Notes: generated from the sequence alone by a model not told the origin. A DNA stretch of 64,000 bases from Symsagittifera roscoffensis (GCF_963678635.1 NC_087071.1:18165613-18229612); one strand, 5' to 3'. Shown: positions 36,649 to 46,900, counted from the first letter of the stretch. Numbers and translations: made by a program.

Positions 36649-39115
36649 GAACACAGACACGCATCAAAATTGGGCATGGCGTGTTATTTTTCTAAGTTTA
36701 TTTATCGCAAGCACACCCCCATGAGTCACTACGACTCAACGTTCACAGTTGCCAGAAATTAAATGATTGAAAAGCATTGCAATAATGGCGAAGGAGTTTT
36801 CAGAAAAAGAAAAACTTCAAGACTGGAAATGTCTGACAAACTTTCAGCAAATTGACGGTTGGCGGCAAAAGATCAAGCAACAAAATCGCGATCAGTCAAA
36901 ATGCGCGAATCGATGATCATGCAAATACTGTCAGTGCTCAATAGTGCGGCCAGAGGCAGTGGTCTTGCAATTCGCGTTCAGCCAAGTGAGATATTCGCAT
37001 ACGCAACAATTTAACCAAGTCTGACCATCCTAAATTCAAACTTTGCTCGGTTTTGCTCGCAGGTTGTTGTGTTCAACCATATCAAAATGTCTAACGTAAA
37101 ACGGAAAGTGAAAAAACAATTGTAAAAACTAGTACTCAATCAAGCAATAAAAACCCTAACGTAGTTATCAATGAAAATGCGAGCACACTTAGTTCCAATT
37201 CCAATATCAAACTATTTTGCACTGAATTAACTGTCCCAAAACATAGAACAACGAAAAAACGAACACCATCTTATCATTACGTCATCAATTTCCTGTCCTT
37301 CTTACCCAATTTTAAAAACAAGAATTGGCTCTATTCAGTAAGACAGATTGACTGTTGGCCGTGGCATGGTGCCAAAACTTGGCTACTCTGACTTATTTAA
37401 ACTCAAGGCTGTGGAGGCCAATTTAGAAAAAAGACCCAATCTTAAAGGAATTTAGAGCCCTCATTATCGGAAGGGATCCGAAGGCCAGAAAAATTGTAAC
37501 GTTTCTGGGCCAGTCTTTCGCACACCACTGCAACGTCTTCGCTGCCAAGATAATTTGTTTTTGAGCGATCCCCTTTCAATTATGAACCGGCTCCATCACA
37601 ACCACACCTAGCGGGGCAATTTTTTGAGGTCGAGAAAATTGTATAGTGCCTTATGATGCATCGAATTATCTCCGCGACAACCAAGTGTTGCAAGCGCTTC
37701 CCAGGAAAACGAGTAAATGAGTGAGCCATGGTAGCCAAATGAGGTAGTCCAACTGGTCTTCTGTGGACCGCTAAACTTTGTAGCAGCCGGAAAAACTACG
37801 GAAAAAATAGTGGCCGTTGGTGTTTTCTCACATTGGACATCCGCCCAATCTGCTCATGTAGTAAGCCTCAAAATTTATATAAGTTATGCAGGCAGATAGA
37901 GCAACTTATGTACACTCATTTGCGGATATTGCAAATGAGTGAAGCATCCGTTTTTTTTCAGACGAAAAACAAAGCTTGTGCATTTACGACGAAAATGATC
38001 TAAATAAAACACCAATAAAAAATTGTACGGCGAGGAATATGGTGGAAAGAACGGTGGTGATTATTGAAAATGCATGTACTGACATATCTTAGAGGGGATC
38101 GAAAGGAGAAATTCGAACTATTTCGAACGAAACAAGTAAAATAATGATTTCACGAGCGTTAAGCGCCCATACAAGAAGAGGAACCAAGATCCCGCCCAAA
38201 TAACTTCTCATTGGTCGACGACGGTGTATCGGTAGAAAATAGCCCTGACTAGAATCATGGATAAGATGGATGAGCAATGAGAGCAGATTTCCAACAGAAT
38301 GAGTGAACTAGAGAGAGCAGTTCACATCGAAAGAGGATGCTTGCGAGAGGAGATACTTCGCAAAAAAACAGGAGGCCAATCAAAGCGAAAAGCACTGAAA
38401 GAGACAATGGATGATTATTTGCCCAGAAACTTGTCTCGAATGACACGAGAGGCAGAGCAAAGGGAGAAACGGTTGAGAGACGACATGGAGCAACCCGGAG
38501 TCAACAAGAGCAACAAGAGTAGTCCCTCAAGATATGAACCACGATCTCGCAGAGGCGGAGTTTGCGAACTCAATTGCACCACTATGGCTGAAAAAAACTG
38601 AAGAAAAATGTATCAGAGAAAGAAAAAGTAGCCTATCAGGAGACAAGGTAGCCGTTTCTAAGGATCCGAGGAAGTTTAAAAACTTAAACACACCTATTGG
38701 AAAAATAGTTCATCATACTTTTCAAACGACAGAGAGGGTATTTTATAAGACGGAGCGTTTTTGCATTTAGATCCGATAAAGATGAAAAAATATGAAAGCT
38801 CAGCTAGTAAACCAGGGCTAAAGCAACGAGCATCCCAGACAAAACTTACCAAAACGAGTTATCAGGCTCATCAAAAATTAAACATAGCAAAGAACTATCT
38901 GTCGGAGCAAAACAACCGCTTTAAATGTCCTGTATTAAAAGAAAGGATCCGAACAAATCCGAGAAACCGAAAAACAGACGGATACCGAAGTCACGAGAAT
39001 AGCTATGACGAAGAAATCGCAGAACCGGCAAAAGAGATTACCATATCGAAAGGTGTTTTCTTTGGATCTTCATACCTCGTACAGAGAACTTCCCTCGTTC
39101 ATAAAATCTCATAAG
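36649..39115 (+). pseudogene. Decayed Ty3/Gypsy pol, 3' part (connection, integrase, C-terminal tail)
   Basis: After the mariner element the plus strand reads EHRHASKLGMACYFSKF...YDSTFTVA. This matches the Gypsy connection block that ends in a DYLSR-type motif. Further on, VVQLVFCGPL and VGVFSHWTSAQ (about 37745-37855) match the integrase first-Asp strand and the next block, with the Asp itself lost. MVERTVVIIEN (about 38040) matches the VERT..T.EN helix with the catalytic Glu. A charged Arg/Lys/Glu-rich tail fills 38299-39114. Stops and shifts are frequent. The right end is truncated by, or lies just left of, the second LTR element at 39143. Confidence 0.6.
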
Positions 39116-39142
39116 ATACCTTGGGAAAACCCGCTATCTCGG

Positions 39143-39506
39143 TGTGGTAACTAACAATACCTCTGAGGTTTTATAGTGAAAACTGAAGTGGTTTCGAAAG
39201 AGTTTAATTAACCATAATGAAACCGTTTCTTTTCTGTTGTTAGTTTGTTACTGACTGTGTTCTTAGCCACAGGCCTGAGAGATTGACTCTCTTGGATTTC
39301 TAAAAGGTCACGTATTCTTTGACCTTGGTTTTTATAATAGAATTATATAATTTATAGATAACAATATGTATAGCACTATCAAGGTCAATATGTGATGACT
39401 ATCTGATTACTGCGATAGCAGTGGCAGATGTAAGTAGCACTATCAAGGCCAATATATATGAGGACTGCATAGTTACTGCAATGGCAGTAGCAGTTGCGGT
39501 ACCACA
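39143..39506 (-). repeat. 3' LTR of the 7.4-kb element
   Basis: 364 bp, identical by eye to 46172-46535. It has a 7-bp terminal inverted repeat TGTGGTA/TACCACA and two imperfect internal repeats of about 60 bp starting AGCACTATCAAGG (about 39372 and 39437). Confidence 0.95.
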
Positions 39507-39617
39507 TACCCCCTCGATCAAGAAAATTTTTATACTATGTTATTAAAATTTTAAATAATAATGAATAGGAGTTTTAGAACTCAGTTTAAGAAGTTTTGGC
39601 TTTGTGTATTAGATAAC
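39507..39617 (-). other. 3' non-coding gap of the 7.4-kb element
   Basis: About 110 bp between the 3' LTR and the stop of the integrase frame. Directly next to the LTR the minus strand reads a purine-rich GAGGGGGTA, the likely polypurine tract for plus-strand priming. Confidence 0.6.
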
Positions 39618-42197
39618 TCATTTTCCATCTCTCTCTTCATGTTCCTCTTCCAACTGTAACGGGATTCTCCACTCGGCGTTCCATGAACGGGTTATGTCTA
39701 GAGCTTCGCTGCCAAACTTTCTCCTAAATAGATGTTTTTCCAGCAGACCAAATTTTGTCTCCACCGAATTAGAAGCACCAGGTTTAAAATTTGCAAGCTT
39801 GATTCTATATGCTTCGAGCGCGGCTTGGTTCAAGTCCAATAAGTTATTCTGGAACGAGATTGATTTCACTGAATGCTTAATCGGGTTTCCGTATCTGGAT
39901 GGTCCCTTTTTCGATCTCCCGCTTTTCCGTACTGATGTTTCCTCAAGTTCGGATTCGTCAGAAAACCCCGGAGGATTCATCAATTCCTCGTCGTCTCTCG
40001 CATCCTCTCTCGAATGCAGTATCTCTGCCGCCGCGCGCTGAACTCCTCGTTCAAGTACTTGATCCGCTAATCGATTCCAGTCATTCGCCGATAAATCCTT
40101 ACTATTGAAAGTGTCGAGGATTGTTTCAGGAGATGTAGTGCGTGTAATTTCTTTCTTGTTCTTGATAGTGTTCGACGAACATGCGTGGTCTGGCGCCTTC
40201 GGTTCGATTACTTCTGCTGCTGACGCAGCACTTTTATTCTGTAATATGACTTGTTGTGCGTCTTTCGTCGAGATTGGGCTCACTTTAGCCTTATTTGATT
40301 TCGAGAATGGTCCAGCCAAGTTTGGCTTCGCTCTTCGTACCGCCAAATTCAGTCCACCGCCTTGTAGGGTGTCTTTTGAAGTGATCACCGTTGGGCTATC
40401 CTGAAATTTTTCCTTCGCTGCACCTGGCTGCTCTAGCAATAAGTCTTCATCCGACTGACTCAATTCAGCCTCATCTTGTTCGTCTGATTGTCGCCTCGAT
40501 TGCCTCTGTTGTTTTTTCTTAGGCTCTTCTCCCGATGGGGATCGTCTATTGTTGTTTTTCTCCTTATCATGCACCGCAACCTTAACCTTTGCAATATCGC
40601 TTTTCCGGTAAATGGACCCTGCAGCCGTCTTAATTGTGGAAGGCGTTTCGGCCACGACCCTTCCCTTTAGAGGTTTCGTGAGGGCCTTACCGCTCTTCCT
40701 CCCCTCGTCTTTTCGTATCAGGATTGGTGACGACTGACGTTGCTGAGAAATGGCCTCCGGTTTATCTTCAACGAACCCCCGCTCCCACGAGTATAGCATT
40801 TCTTTTCGTAGCTCGGGATTAATGGTACTCGTCTCATCCACAGTACGCTTTAGGTCGTTTGCCGAAGTATCACGTCGAGTCTGGTTCCATCTTGCATTGG
40901 CCTCCAGAAGCTCTTTTAGGGCCCGCGCTCTTTCTCGGTCCTTTGCCGAGACGACTTGCTCTTTGAATAATGGACTCACATCTCGGCTGTTTTGTCCCTT
41001 CCGGACAATCTTTAAGTTGTCACGAGATTGGTCGATTCTCTTTTTGAGTTGCGAAGCCGTCAAGGCGGAGCGCTCCAGATGTTCCTTATCTAAACGATCA
41101 GAGTTTTGTAAGAACCTATCACTGAGAATTTTAAATTCTGTTTTTGGCAATCGCCCAAAGTGCGCTTCAAATGGCGACATTTGAATTGTCTTCTGTTTTA
41201 TCCAACGAAGGTCGCGAATTATCGTACTCAAGCACAATTTTATCGACGTTACATTTTCATCGAGTAACATTACTCCCAACCTTCTCTTGATGGTTTGTAT
41301 AGTGCGTTCTACTAAGCCGCATCCGCGATGGTCGCCAACTGGACAAAATTTTTGTTCAATGTTATTGTCGGAGCAAAATTTTTTCATTGCTTTGCCCTTG
41401 AACCCGGAAAATTGATCCGTTCTAATTGATTCAGGTATTCCATGTATATCAATATATGAGCGAAGAAATTTTATTGACGACTTTCCCCCTGTTGATTTAG
41501 TGATTTTTACTGAAGGAAATTTAGAATACCTATCTATTGCTACCAACAGATAAATCTTTTTTCCTTTGAAATCTTCAAGCGGGCCAGCATAGTCTAATTG
41601 AATTTCTTGACCTGGCTGCGTGAGCAGCGGCAGAGGCTTCGTAGCATTTTTTGGTATGATGTATTTTGCATTCTTACCATAGCGGGTGCAACTTCTGCAT
41701 TCCTCTGCAAGGTTGACGATATCCTTGTGCATGTGCGGCCACCACAGGTACCTTGACACATCTAGCATCGCTTCCTGGCCTGGGTGACCGCGGTGAATTC
41801 TCTTTAGGACTGCCAAACGCAATTGTTCCGGGACAGCTAATCTGTTGTCAACCAGGATGCAGTCGTCCACAACTGAGAGTTGGTGCCAGAGAGGGTTGGT
41901 ATATGGACCCATCAGCTCGAAGCTGTGTCGATCGTTCCTCTCAATGACCCGCCGCAGCCTGTCCATCCAGGCGTCTTCTGATATCAGCTCCGCTAATAGG
42001 CTTCTATCAAATAGTTTGTTTAGGTTGTCCAGACTGATATCAGTACGCACGTTATTTTGATCTGGTATGCCTTTCCTGGAAGCGTGACATGTCTTTTCCT
42101 TTTTAATTAAGCTGACTTCTGGGCTTTCCGAAGGGCTCTCGGCTGTTAAGTCCACTTCAATAATTTGGGGGATTTCACTTTGGGTATTCAATTGTGA
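39618..42197 (-). CDS. pol: Integrase and C-terminal extension of the 7.4-kb element (third segment of pol)
   Basis: This segment continues the upstream frame after the TAA at 42200-42198. It has no ATG at its head, so it depends on readthrough or is dead. It contains an HHCC zinc finger (HRGHPG...CRSCTRYG) and an integrase core whose catalytic codons are Asp at 41594-41592 (LDYAG), Asp at 41417-41415 (TDQFSG) and Glu at 41309-41307 (LVERT), with 35 residues between the last two. A long charged, low-complexity C-terminal region follows, with RKSGRSKKGPSRYGNPI near the end and no evident chromodomain. Integrase inserts the cDNA into the genome. All catalytic residues are intact. Confidence 0.85.
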   Translation of the reverse strand, partial: SQLNTQSEIPQIIEVDLTAESPSESPEVSLIKKEKTCHASRKGIPDQNNVRTDISLDNLNKLFDRSLLAELISEDAWMDRLRRVIERNDRHSFELMGPYTNPLWHQLSVVDDCILVDNRLAVPEQLRLAVLKRIHRGHPGQEAMLDVSRYLWWPHMHKDIVNLAEECRSCTRYGKNAKYIIPKNATKPLPLLTQPGQEIQLDYAGPLEDFKGKKIYLLVAIDRYSKFPSVKITKSTGGKSSIKFLRSYIDIHGIPESIRTDQFSGFKGKAMKKFCSDNNIEQKFCPVGDHRGCGLVERTIQTIKRRLGVMLLDENVTSIKLCLSTIIRDLRWIKQKTIQMSPFEAHFGRLPKTEFKILSDRFLQNSDRLDKEHLERSALTASQLKKRIDQSRDNLKIVRKGQNSRDVSPLFKEQVVSAKDRERARALKELLEANARWNQTRRDTSANDLKRTVDETSTINPELRKEMLYSWERGFVEDKPEAISQQRQSSPILIRKDEGRKSGKALTKPLKGRVVAETPSTIKTAAGSIYRKSDIAKVKVAVHDKEKNNNRRSPSGEEPKKKQQRQSRRQSDEQDEAELSQSDEDLLLEQPGAAKEKFQDSPTVITSKDTLQGGGLNLAVRRAKPNLAGPFSKSNKAKVSPISTKDAQQVILQNKSAASAAEVIEPKAPDHACSSNTIKNKKEITRTTSPETILDTFNSKDLSANDWNRLADQVLERGVQRAAAEILHSREDARDDEELMNPPGFSDESELEETSVRKSGRSKKGPSRYGNPIKHSVKSISFQNNLLDLNQAALEAYRIKLANFKPGASNSVETKFGLLEKHLFRRKFGSEALDITRSWNAEWRIPLQLEEEHEERDGK

Positions 42198-43124
42198 TTA
42201 CTGGTCACCTCGATTACAATCTGCCAAGGCTGTCTGTGCCTCTAATTCAAGTAGACTTGTCTGTGCCTCTAATTCAAGTAGACTTTTTGGATTGTCTGGT
42301 CTTTCTGCCCCTATGAGGTCCCAAAATGACATCAGGGTTGTTCCACTAGTTCCAGACGCCTTTCCAGATTGTATTTCTTTAAGTCCTCTAGGCTTTATCG
42401 TCTTTCTCACTGGTCTCCACTCAACTTGCGGTATATCTGAATCAGAATCGTCTGACTCCTGTCGACTGCATGCAGCACCTCTCTTCACCATCCGTGTTCG
42501 AGAGAAGGTGGTTTCTGTTACTTGTTCCGTTAGTTGATCGTCCTCCCTCTGATTTCCGTTCTGTTTATTTTTCATCTTCTTTGATTTTCCTGTTTCACTT
42601 CTTTCCATTTTTTTCGATGACGCCGTTTCCTTAGGTTCTAATTGTTTGGAGTTTAATTTATTTTTGAGTTTTGAAATATCGACCAACTGTTTCTCACGAG
42701 CTATTCTGTCCAATGTGTTTTTGTGCTTCTCAACTGTTTGAAAACTTGAGTTTTGACCGTTCTCGTTCCGGTCGAGCTTTGTCCGGTTTTGAACAAACTG
42801 GTTGTCATAGCAACCGCGTGATGAGCTGTCTTTACAGTAGTTAATTTCTCTTGATGTTCTAGAATGTTCTGGAATGTTCATAGTGCTACTTTGGTTTGTT
42901 TCACTAGACCGACTGTTTAAACAGTCGAGTGCTTTATGGAAACTTTCTATAGACGTTACTACGAATCTCTCATCCAGTTCCGATTCTGGCCACGGTTCTC
43001 CATTAGGTTCTCTTGACAAGTAGTCAACGATACCCATATCCCTTCCGGGAATATGAGTAATTTTAAATTGGAAGGGCAATAATCGGTCAACCCACCTAGT
43101 CAAACGAGATTGATACGTTTTATT
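42198..43124 (-). CDS. pol: RNase H end, connection and linker (second segment of pol)
   Basis: This segment follows the TAA at 43127-43125 without a frame change. It starts with the end of the RNase H/connection block (TRWVDRLLPF, then ITHIPGRDMGIVDYLSRE), clear Ty3/Gypsy signatures. About 230 residues of charged, repetitive linker with a duplicated SLLELEAQT motif follow. It ends at a second TAA (42200-42198) directly upstream of the integrase segment. No start ATG lies at its head. Confidence 0.8.
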   Translation of the reverse strand, partial: NKTYQSRLTRWVDRLLPFQFKITHIPGRDMGIVDYLSREPNGEPWPESELDERFVVTSIESFHKALDCLNSRSSETNQSSTMNIPEHSRTSREINYCKDSSSRGCYDNQFVQNRTKLDRNENGQNSSFQTVEKHKNTLDRIAREKQLVDISKLKNKLNSKQLEPKETASSKKMERSETGKSKKMKNKQNGNQREDDQLTEQVTETTFSRTRMVKRGAACSRQESDDSDSDIPQVEWRPVRKTIKPRGLKEIQSGKASGTSGTTLMSFWDLIGAERPDNPKSLLELEAQTSLLELEAQTALADCNRGDQ

Positions 43125-46100
43125 TTATCTATGTTCTCCCAAAGCTGATGTCAATGCCTTGTGGTCAGTTGCTATGACAAATTCTCTCCCTAGTAGATAA
43201 TGTTTGAAACGATCTACCGCCCAAACTACTGCTAATAGCTCAAGTTCATTGGTGGAATATTTTTTTTCTTGAGCATTTAAATACCGGGAAGCGAATGCGA
43301 TCGGTATCCAATCGCTCTGATGAGACCATTGTTCTAAAGTAGCTCCGAGCCCACTATGACTTGCATCGCATTTTACTCTAGATTGCTTTGCTGGATCGTA
43401 ATAGTTTAACAAGGCTATATTAGCAACTGCCCTTTTTATGTCCTCAAAAATTACTGAGTGTTGATCGTTCCACTCAAATTTTTTAACTGGTAACCGGACA
43501 TTTTTCATCTTCTTTTTTTCATTTTCTTCTTTCAGTAGTGGTCTAAGTTTTTCAGTTAAACTAGCCGCATTTGGGATAAATTTCGCTAAGTGGTTGATGC
43601 TACCCATGAACGATCTGAGTTGCTTTAATGATTTGGGGGGTTGAAGGTTTGCAATTGCCTCCGTTTTAGTAACTTTTGGAATTATACCCTGTATTGACAA
43701 ATTATGACCTAACCAGTTCACTGCGGGCTGCAGGAATTCGCATTTCGAAATTTTTAATGCGAGATTTTCGTCGTCCAACTTTTGCAACACATTGTGTACT
43801 AATTTCTCGTGCTCTTTAGCTTCCCCCTTTGAAACAATTAGAATATCATCCAAGAAACAAAAGGTATTCTTTGCGTGGTTTAGTGTTCTATCCATCGCTT
43901 TCTGGAATTCGGCTGGCATATCTGCCAACCCGTAGAAACCTGTCAGAAATCTGTACGTACCCGTTGCATTACCCCCTATTATATTGAAATTGCATTGTTT
44001 TGCTGTTTCAGCAGTTAGTTTTATCTGGCTATAAGCATATTTCAGGTCTAACACGGTGAAAAAGAGAGAGCCTTCTGATGCTGATGTGATGATCTGGCTA
44101 ACCCCATCAATCAGTTCGTCCACATTAGGCATCTGGTATTTATTTTTGTACAACTGTCTATTAATGGGTTTGGCGTCCAAGGCTAATTTAATAGAATCGT
44201 CTTTTTTTACTGTGATAACAATTGGGGCAATAAAACAATCGCTTGTGCATTTGTCTAATTTCGCAATGTGTCCCTCTGTGAGCAGCTTGTCTAGTTCTGT
44301 TTGAACTTTATCCTGAATGTGAATAGGAATTCTCCTACCTTTCTCTTGAATAGGGCACAGAGGATATTTAAATTTTGTACTCACCATGTGATTTTTTGAT
44401 TCCCCTTGTCTATCGAATAGATCTTTGAACTTCTTATAAAAGTAAATCTTCCAACTATCTGACTGTTCGCACAGTAACACATCAAACCTGGACCTTCGTG
44501 TTGGAGCCGATTTTTGCGTGGTTTGAATTCCTAGTTTACTCTGAAGATCTAAACCTAATATGCACCGCATACGTCTCTCTGTGACCAGTAACATCGCTCC
44601 CAACACTTCCCAACCTGCCGAACGTAGATTGGCTTTTAACGCTCCTAATATTAGAATAGGTCGTTTATTATAATCCACAAACTGCGCGGACAGGTTCAGC
44701 TTTTCTGCCGGAATAAATTTTGAATTCGAAGGTCCTTCCAGAATCTGTTTCGTTGTTGCCCAATTCAGGAGTGATACTGGACTGCCAGTATCTATAGTCA
44801 TATTCAAAATATGACTATCAATCTTAACCAAAGCTTTAAGTGCTTTAATTTGATGCGATTTGGGATTTCTGCGAATTTCGATCTTTTCAATTTTACACGA
44901 CTTCTCCGTCAATGCTCTATTCTGACCTCTTTCGTTATTGTACGCATTTTCCGAAATCCTTTTTGTGATGTACTTTTCTATGTCCATGATGGAAGTGCAC
45001 TCTTCCTCTACTGACATGATTTCAAAATCATCACATGAATCGAATGTTTGTATAATATTGCACTCTTCCCCCGAGCTCGAATCTTCATTTGCAATTTCGT
45101 TAATTTGTTGAGACCTACACATTTTAGCGAAGTGATTAGGTTTGTTACAATTTTTACATGTTTTGCCCATTGCCGGACAATTTTTTAAATGATTCTCTAC
45201 AAATGCTCTACCGCATCTCGTACATTGTTTTTGATCTCCTTTACCTTTTAGAGGTTTATTTTCGTACTGTTTTCTTCTGTTTTGATTTTGACGTCTAGGG
45301 TTATACCCTTTGTTTCCGATTGCCATAATTGGTTCTTGTTTAATCTTCATCTGTGGAGTTGTAAACAGTCCTGAGCTGTTTGTGTTTGAAGATTTTTGGA
45401 ATGCTTGAGTTGTTTGTTTGCTATATTCAAACTTTAGTGCACGTTTTAACACTTCTTCTGGAGAGAATGTTTCGAAAGTCAATGTGTCTTGGAGGACAGC
45501 ATTTTTCATTCTTGAGATGAATAAATCTCGTACCAATTCTTCTTCCAACGCTCCCAATTCAGCCTTTGCTGCTTGTGCAGTCAGTGCGGCATGAAAAGAT
45601 TCCAACGTTTCATTTGATTCGTGGGATCGTGTGAACAGTTTGTATCTCTCATAGGTAATACATTTCGTTTTCTCAAATGAGAGTTTTGCTAATCGAATTA
45701 TATCGCGAAACCCTAGTTTGGATATTTCTGTGTGAGGGTTCTTTTGTATAAATTTTTTCTTCCCTTCTGCTCCTAAAGCGAGGAATAATCTCGATGTTAG
45801 CCGTTTGCCCACTTCGTGATAGAATACATTGTGTCCCACTCTAGGTCCTCTTAGTGTCCGTTCTTCATTTTCTTGAACCACTCTATCTCGAGCCAATCTG
45901 TTCCGAGCTTCTCTTTCTGTTGTCGCAATCTCATCCTCGTTTTGTGCTGGTGTTTCAGGAGTTGGTAAAGGTTCTTCTAATACCGGTTTAGGTTCTTGTA
46001 ACATTATTTCTGGATCCACATTCTCTTTAACTGTAACAGCTAATAGGAACTGGTCAAGCCACGATTCAAAACTCCAAGGTGGGTCTGAATTTGCGGATGC

Positions 46101-46172
46101 CCAAAATACTGGGATTCCTAGATCAGTCCTATTATCCTGAGCAGTGAAACCGGATCCTGCTGGCTGCGCCAT
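43125..46172 (-). CDS. gag-pol: Gag-protease-RT-RNase H of the 7.4-kb element (1015 aa)
   Basis: The first segment contains a capsid region (about 20-280), two zinc knuckles (C317-C332 CTRC type and CCHC 339-352), protease DTG at 461-463, RT with FLDDI at 773-777 and RNase H with CDAS at 935-938 and ELELLAVVWA plus DHKAL near the end. It stops at a TAA where the frame would otherwise continue into the connection block. The start ATG uses the last base of the 5' LTR, so the primer-binding site lies inside the coding sequence. Gag and pol are fused without a frameshift. It makes the virus-like particle and the cDNA-synthesis enzymes. Confidence 0.92.
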   Translation of the reverse strand: MAQPAGSGFTAQDNRTDLGIPVFWASANSDPPWSFESWLDQFLLAVTVKENVDPEIMLQEPKPVLEEPLPTPETPAQNEDEIATTEREARNRLARDRVVQENEERTLRGPRVGHNVFYHEVGKRLTSRLFLALGAEGKKKFIQKNPHTEISKLGFRDIIRLAKLSFEKTKCITYERYKLFTRSHESNETLESFHAALTAQAAKAELGALEEELVRDLFISRMKNAVLQDTLTFETFSPEEVLKRALKFEYSKQTTQAFQKSSNTNSSGLFTTPQMKIKQEPIMAIGNKGYNPRRQNQNRRKQYENKPLKGKGDQKQCTRCGRAFVENHLKNCPAMGKTCKNCNKPNHFAKMCRSQQINEIANEDSSSGEECNIIQTFDSCDDFEIMSVEEECTSIMDIEKYITKRISENAYNNERGQNRALTEKSCKIEKIEIRRNPKSHQIKALKALVKIDSHILNMTIDTGSPVSLLNWATTKQILEGPSNSKFIPAEKLNLSAQFVDYNKRPILILGALKANLRSAGWEVLGAMLLVTERRMRCILGLDLQSKLGIQTTQKSAPTRRSRFDVLLCEQSDSWKIYFYKKFKDLFDRQGESKNHMVSTKFKYPLCPIQEKGRRIPIHIQDKVQTELDKLLTEGHIAKLDKCTSDCFIAPIVITVKKDDSIKLALDAKPINRQLYKNKYQMPNVDELIDGVSQIITSASEGSLFFTVLDLKYAYSQIKLTAETAKQCNFNIIGGNATGTYRFLTGFYGLADMPAEFQKAMDRTLNHAKNTFCFLDDILIVSKGEAKEHEKLVHNVLQKLDDENLALKISKCEFLQPAVNWLGHNLSIQGIIPKVTKTEAIANLQPPKSLKQLRSFMGSINHLAKFIPNAASLTEKLRPLLKEENEKKKMKNVRLPVKKFEWNDQHSVIFEDIKRAVANIALLNYYDPAKQSRVKCDASHSGLGATLEQWSHQSDWIPIAFASRYLNAQEKKYSTNELELLAVVWAVDRFKHYLLGREFVIATDHKALTSALGEHR
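46152..46171 (-). promoter_or_regulatory. Primer-binding site of the 7.4-kb element
   Basis: The minus strand directly after the 5' LTR reads TGGCGCAGCCAGCAGGATCC. Its complement has the length and pattern of a tRNA-Ser 3' end (acceptor, T-stem CCTGC, discriminator G, CCA), like the primers of Drosophila 17.6/297. The site also encodes the first residues of Gag. Confidence 0.75.
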
Positions 46173-46535
46173 GTGGTAACTAACAATACCTCTGAGGTTT
46201 TATAGTGAAAACTGAAGTGGTTTCGAAAGAGTTTAATTAACCATAATGAAACCGTTTCTTTTCTGTTGTTAGTTTGTTACTGACTGTGTTCTTAGCCACA
46301 GGCCTGAGAGATTGACTCTCTTGGATTTCTAAAAGGTCACGTATTCTTTGACCTTGGTTTTTATAATAGAATTATATAATTTATAGATAACAATATGTAT
46401 AGCACTATCAAGGTCAATATGTGATGACTATCTGATTACTGCGATAGCAGTGGCAGATGTAAGTAGCACTATCAAGGCCAATATATATGAGGACTGCATA
46501 GTTACTGCAATGGCAGTAGCAGTTGCGGTACCACA
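46172..46535 (-). repeat. 5' LTR of the 7.4-kb element
   Basis: 364 bp. Reading in the direction of transcription, two repeats of about 60 bp come first, then a TATAAAAA box at 46365-46358. Sites of the form TCAAGGYCA lie at 46408-46416 and 46472-46480, and CCAAGGTCA (minus strand) at 46357-46349. Confidence 0.95.
46349..46480 (-). promoter_or_regulatory. LTR promoter: TATA box with FTZ-F1/SF-1-type half-sites
   Basis: A TATAAAAA at 46365-46358 has two upstream sites, TCAAGGTCA (46408-46416) and TCAAGGCCA (46472-46480). A third, CCAAGGTCA on the minus strand, lies immediately downstream at 46357-46349. All three fit YCAAGGYCR, the site bound by monomeric nuclear receptors of the FTZ-F1/SF-1 type. 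The site match is seen directly; receptor control is inferred. Confidence 0.5.
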
Positions 46536-46576
46536 CTCGGGAAAACCCCCTAAGATACTGATTCTAAGTTAGTGAG

Positions 46577-46900
46577 TTTTGGTCAACCTTTGGAGTTCAA
46601 ATACCTCAAAATATTGTACAGGGTCTCCAAATGCTAAAGGTCATTTAATTTTCTAAAGAAATTTTTTTGCAGAACGTTAGTTAAAATGTTTTCGTAGCAG
46701 TTTGAAATGTTTTAGTATAAAAGTTAAAGAAACTTCCAAAAGTCAAGATTTTGTCTAGCTTTTTAGGCGTAGAGGGGTCAACTTTTGGTATGTTTGCATG
46801 TTCAAAACTTGTTGATGGGCTGCAAAACTGTGATGCAAAACTTTTTCTGAATCACTTCTCAAATCTTACAGATTTTGAAAATGAATATTTTTTTACATCT
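46577..46900 (+). repeat. Degenerate repeat related to 33880-34150
   Basis: Contains GGTCAACCTTTGG, an AAATACCTCAAAAT block, then GGCGTAGAGGGGTCAAC and a GATTTTGAA block in the same order as the copy near 34 kb. No coding. Confidence 0.45.

Larger units (their letters stand above)
39143..46535 (-). mobile_element. Complete 7.4-kb Ty3/Gypsy-like LTR retrotransposon
   Basis: The 364-bp LTRs (39143-39506 and 46172-46535) begin TGTGGTA and end TACCACA on the plus strand. They read as identical and are flanked by a 5-bp CTCGG duplication (39138-39142 and 46536-46540). All coding is on the minus strand in a single phase from 46172 to 39618, broken by two TAA codons. There is no env. LTR identity implies a very recent insertion. 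It landed at or just beyond the right end of the decayed Gypsy pol. Confidence 0.95.

Noticed and set aside
38299..39114. Three plus-strand frames as host genes
   Set aside because: They are charged, overlapping fragments at the position expected for the C-terminal tail of the decayed Gypsy pol.
42191..43103. Independent start codons for the second and third segments of the 7.4-kb element
   Set aside because: The codons at 43103 and 42191 are TTG, and both segments lie in the same phase as the upstream frame; they are parts of one frame split by TAA codons.
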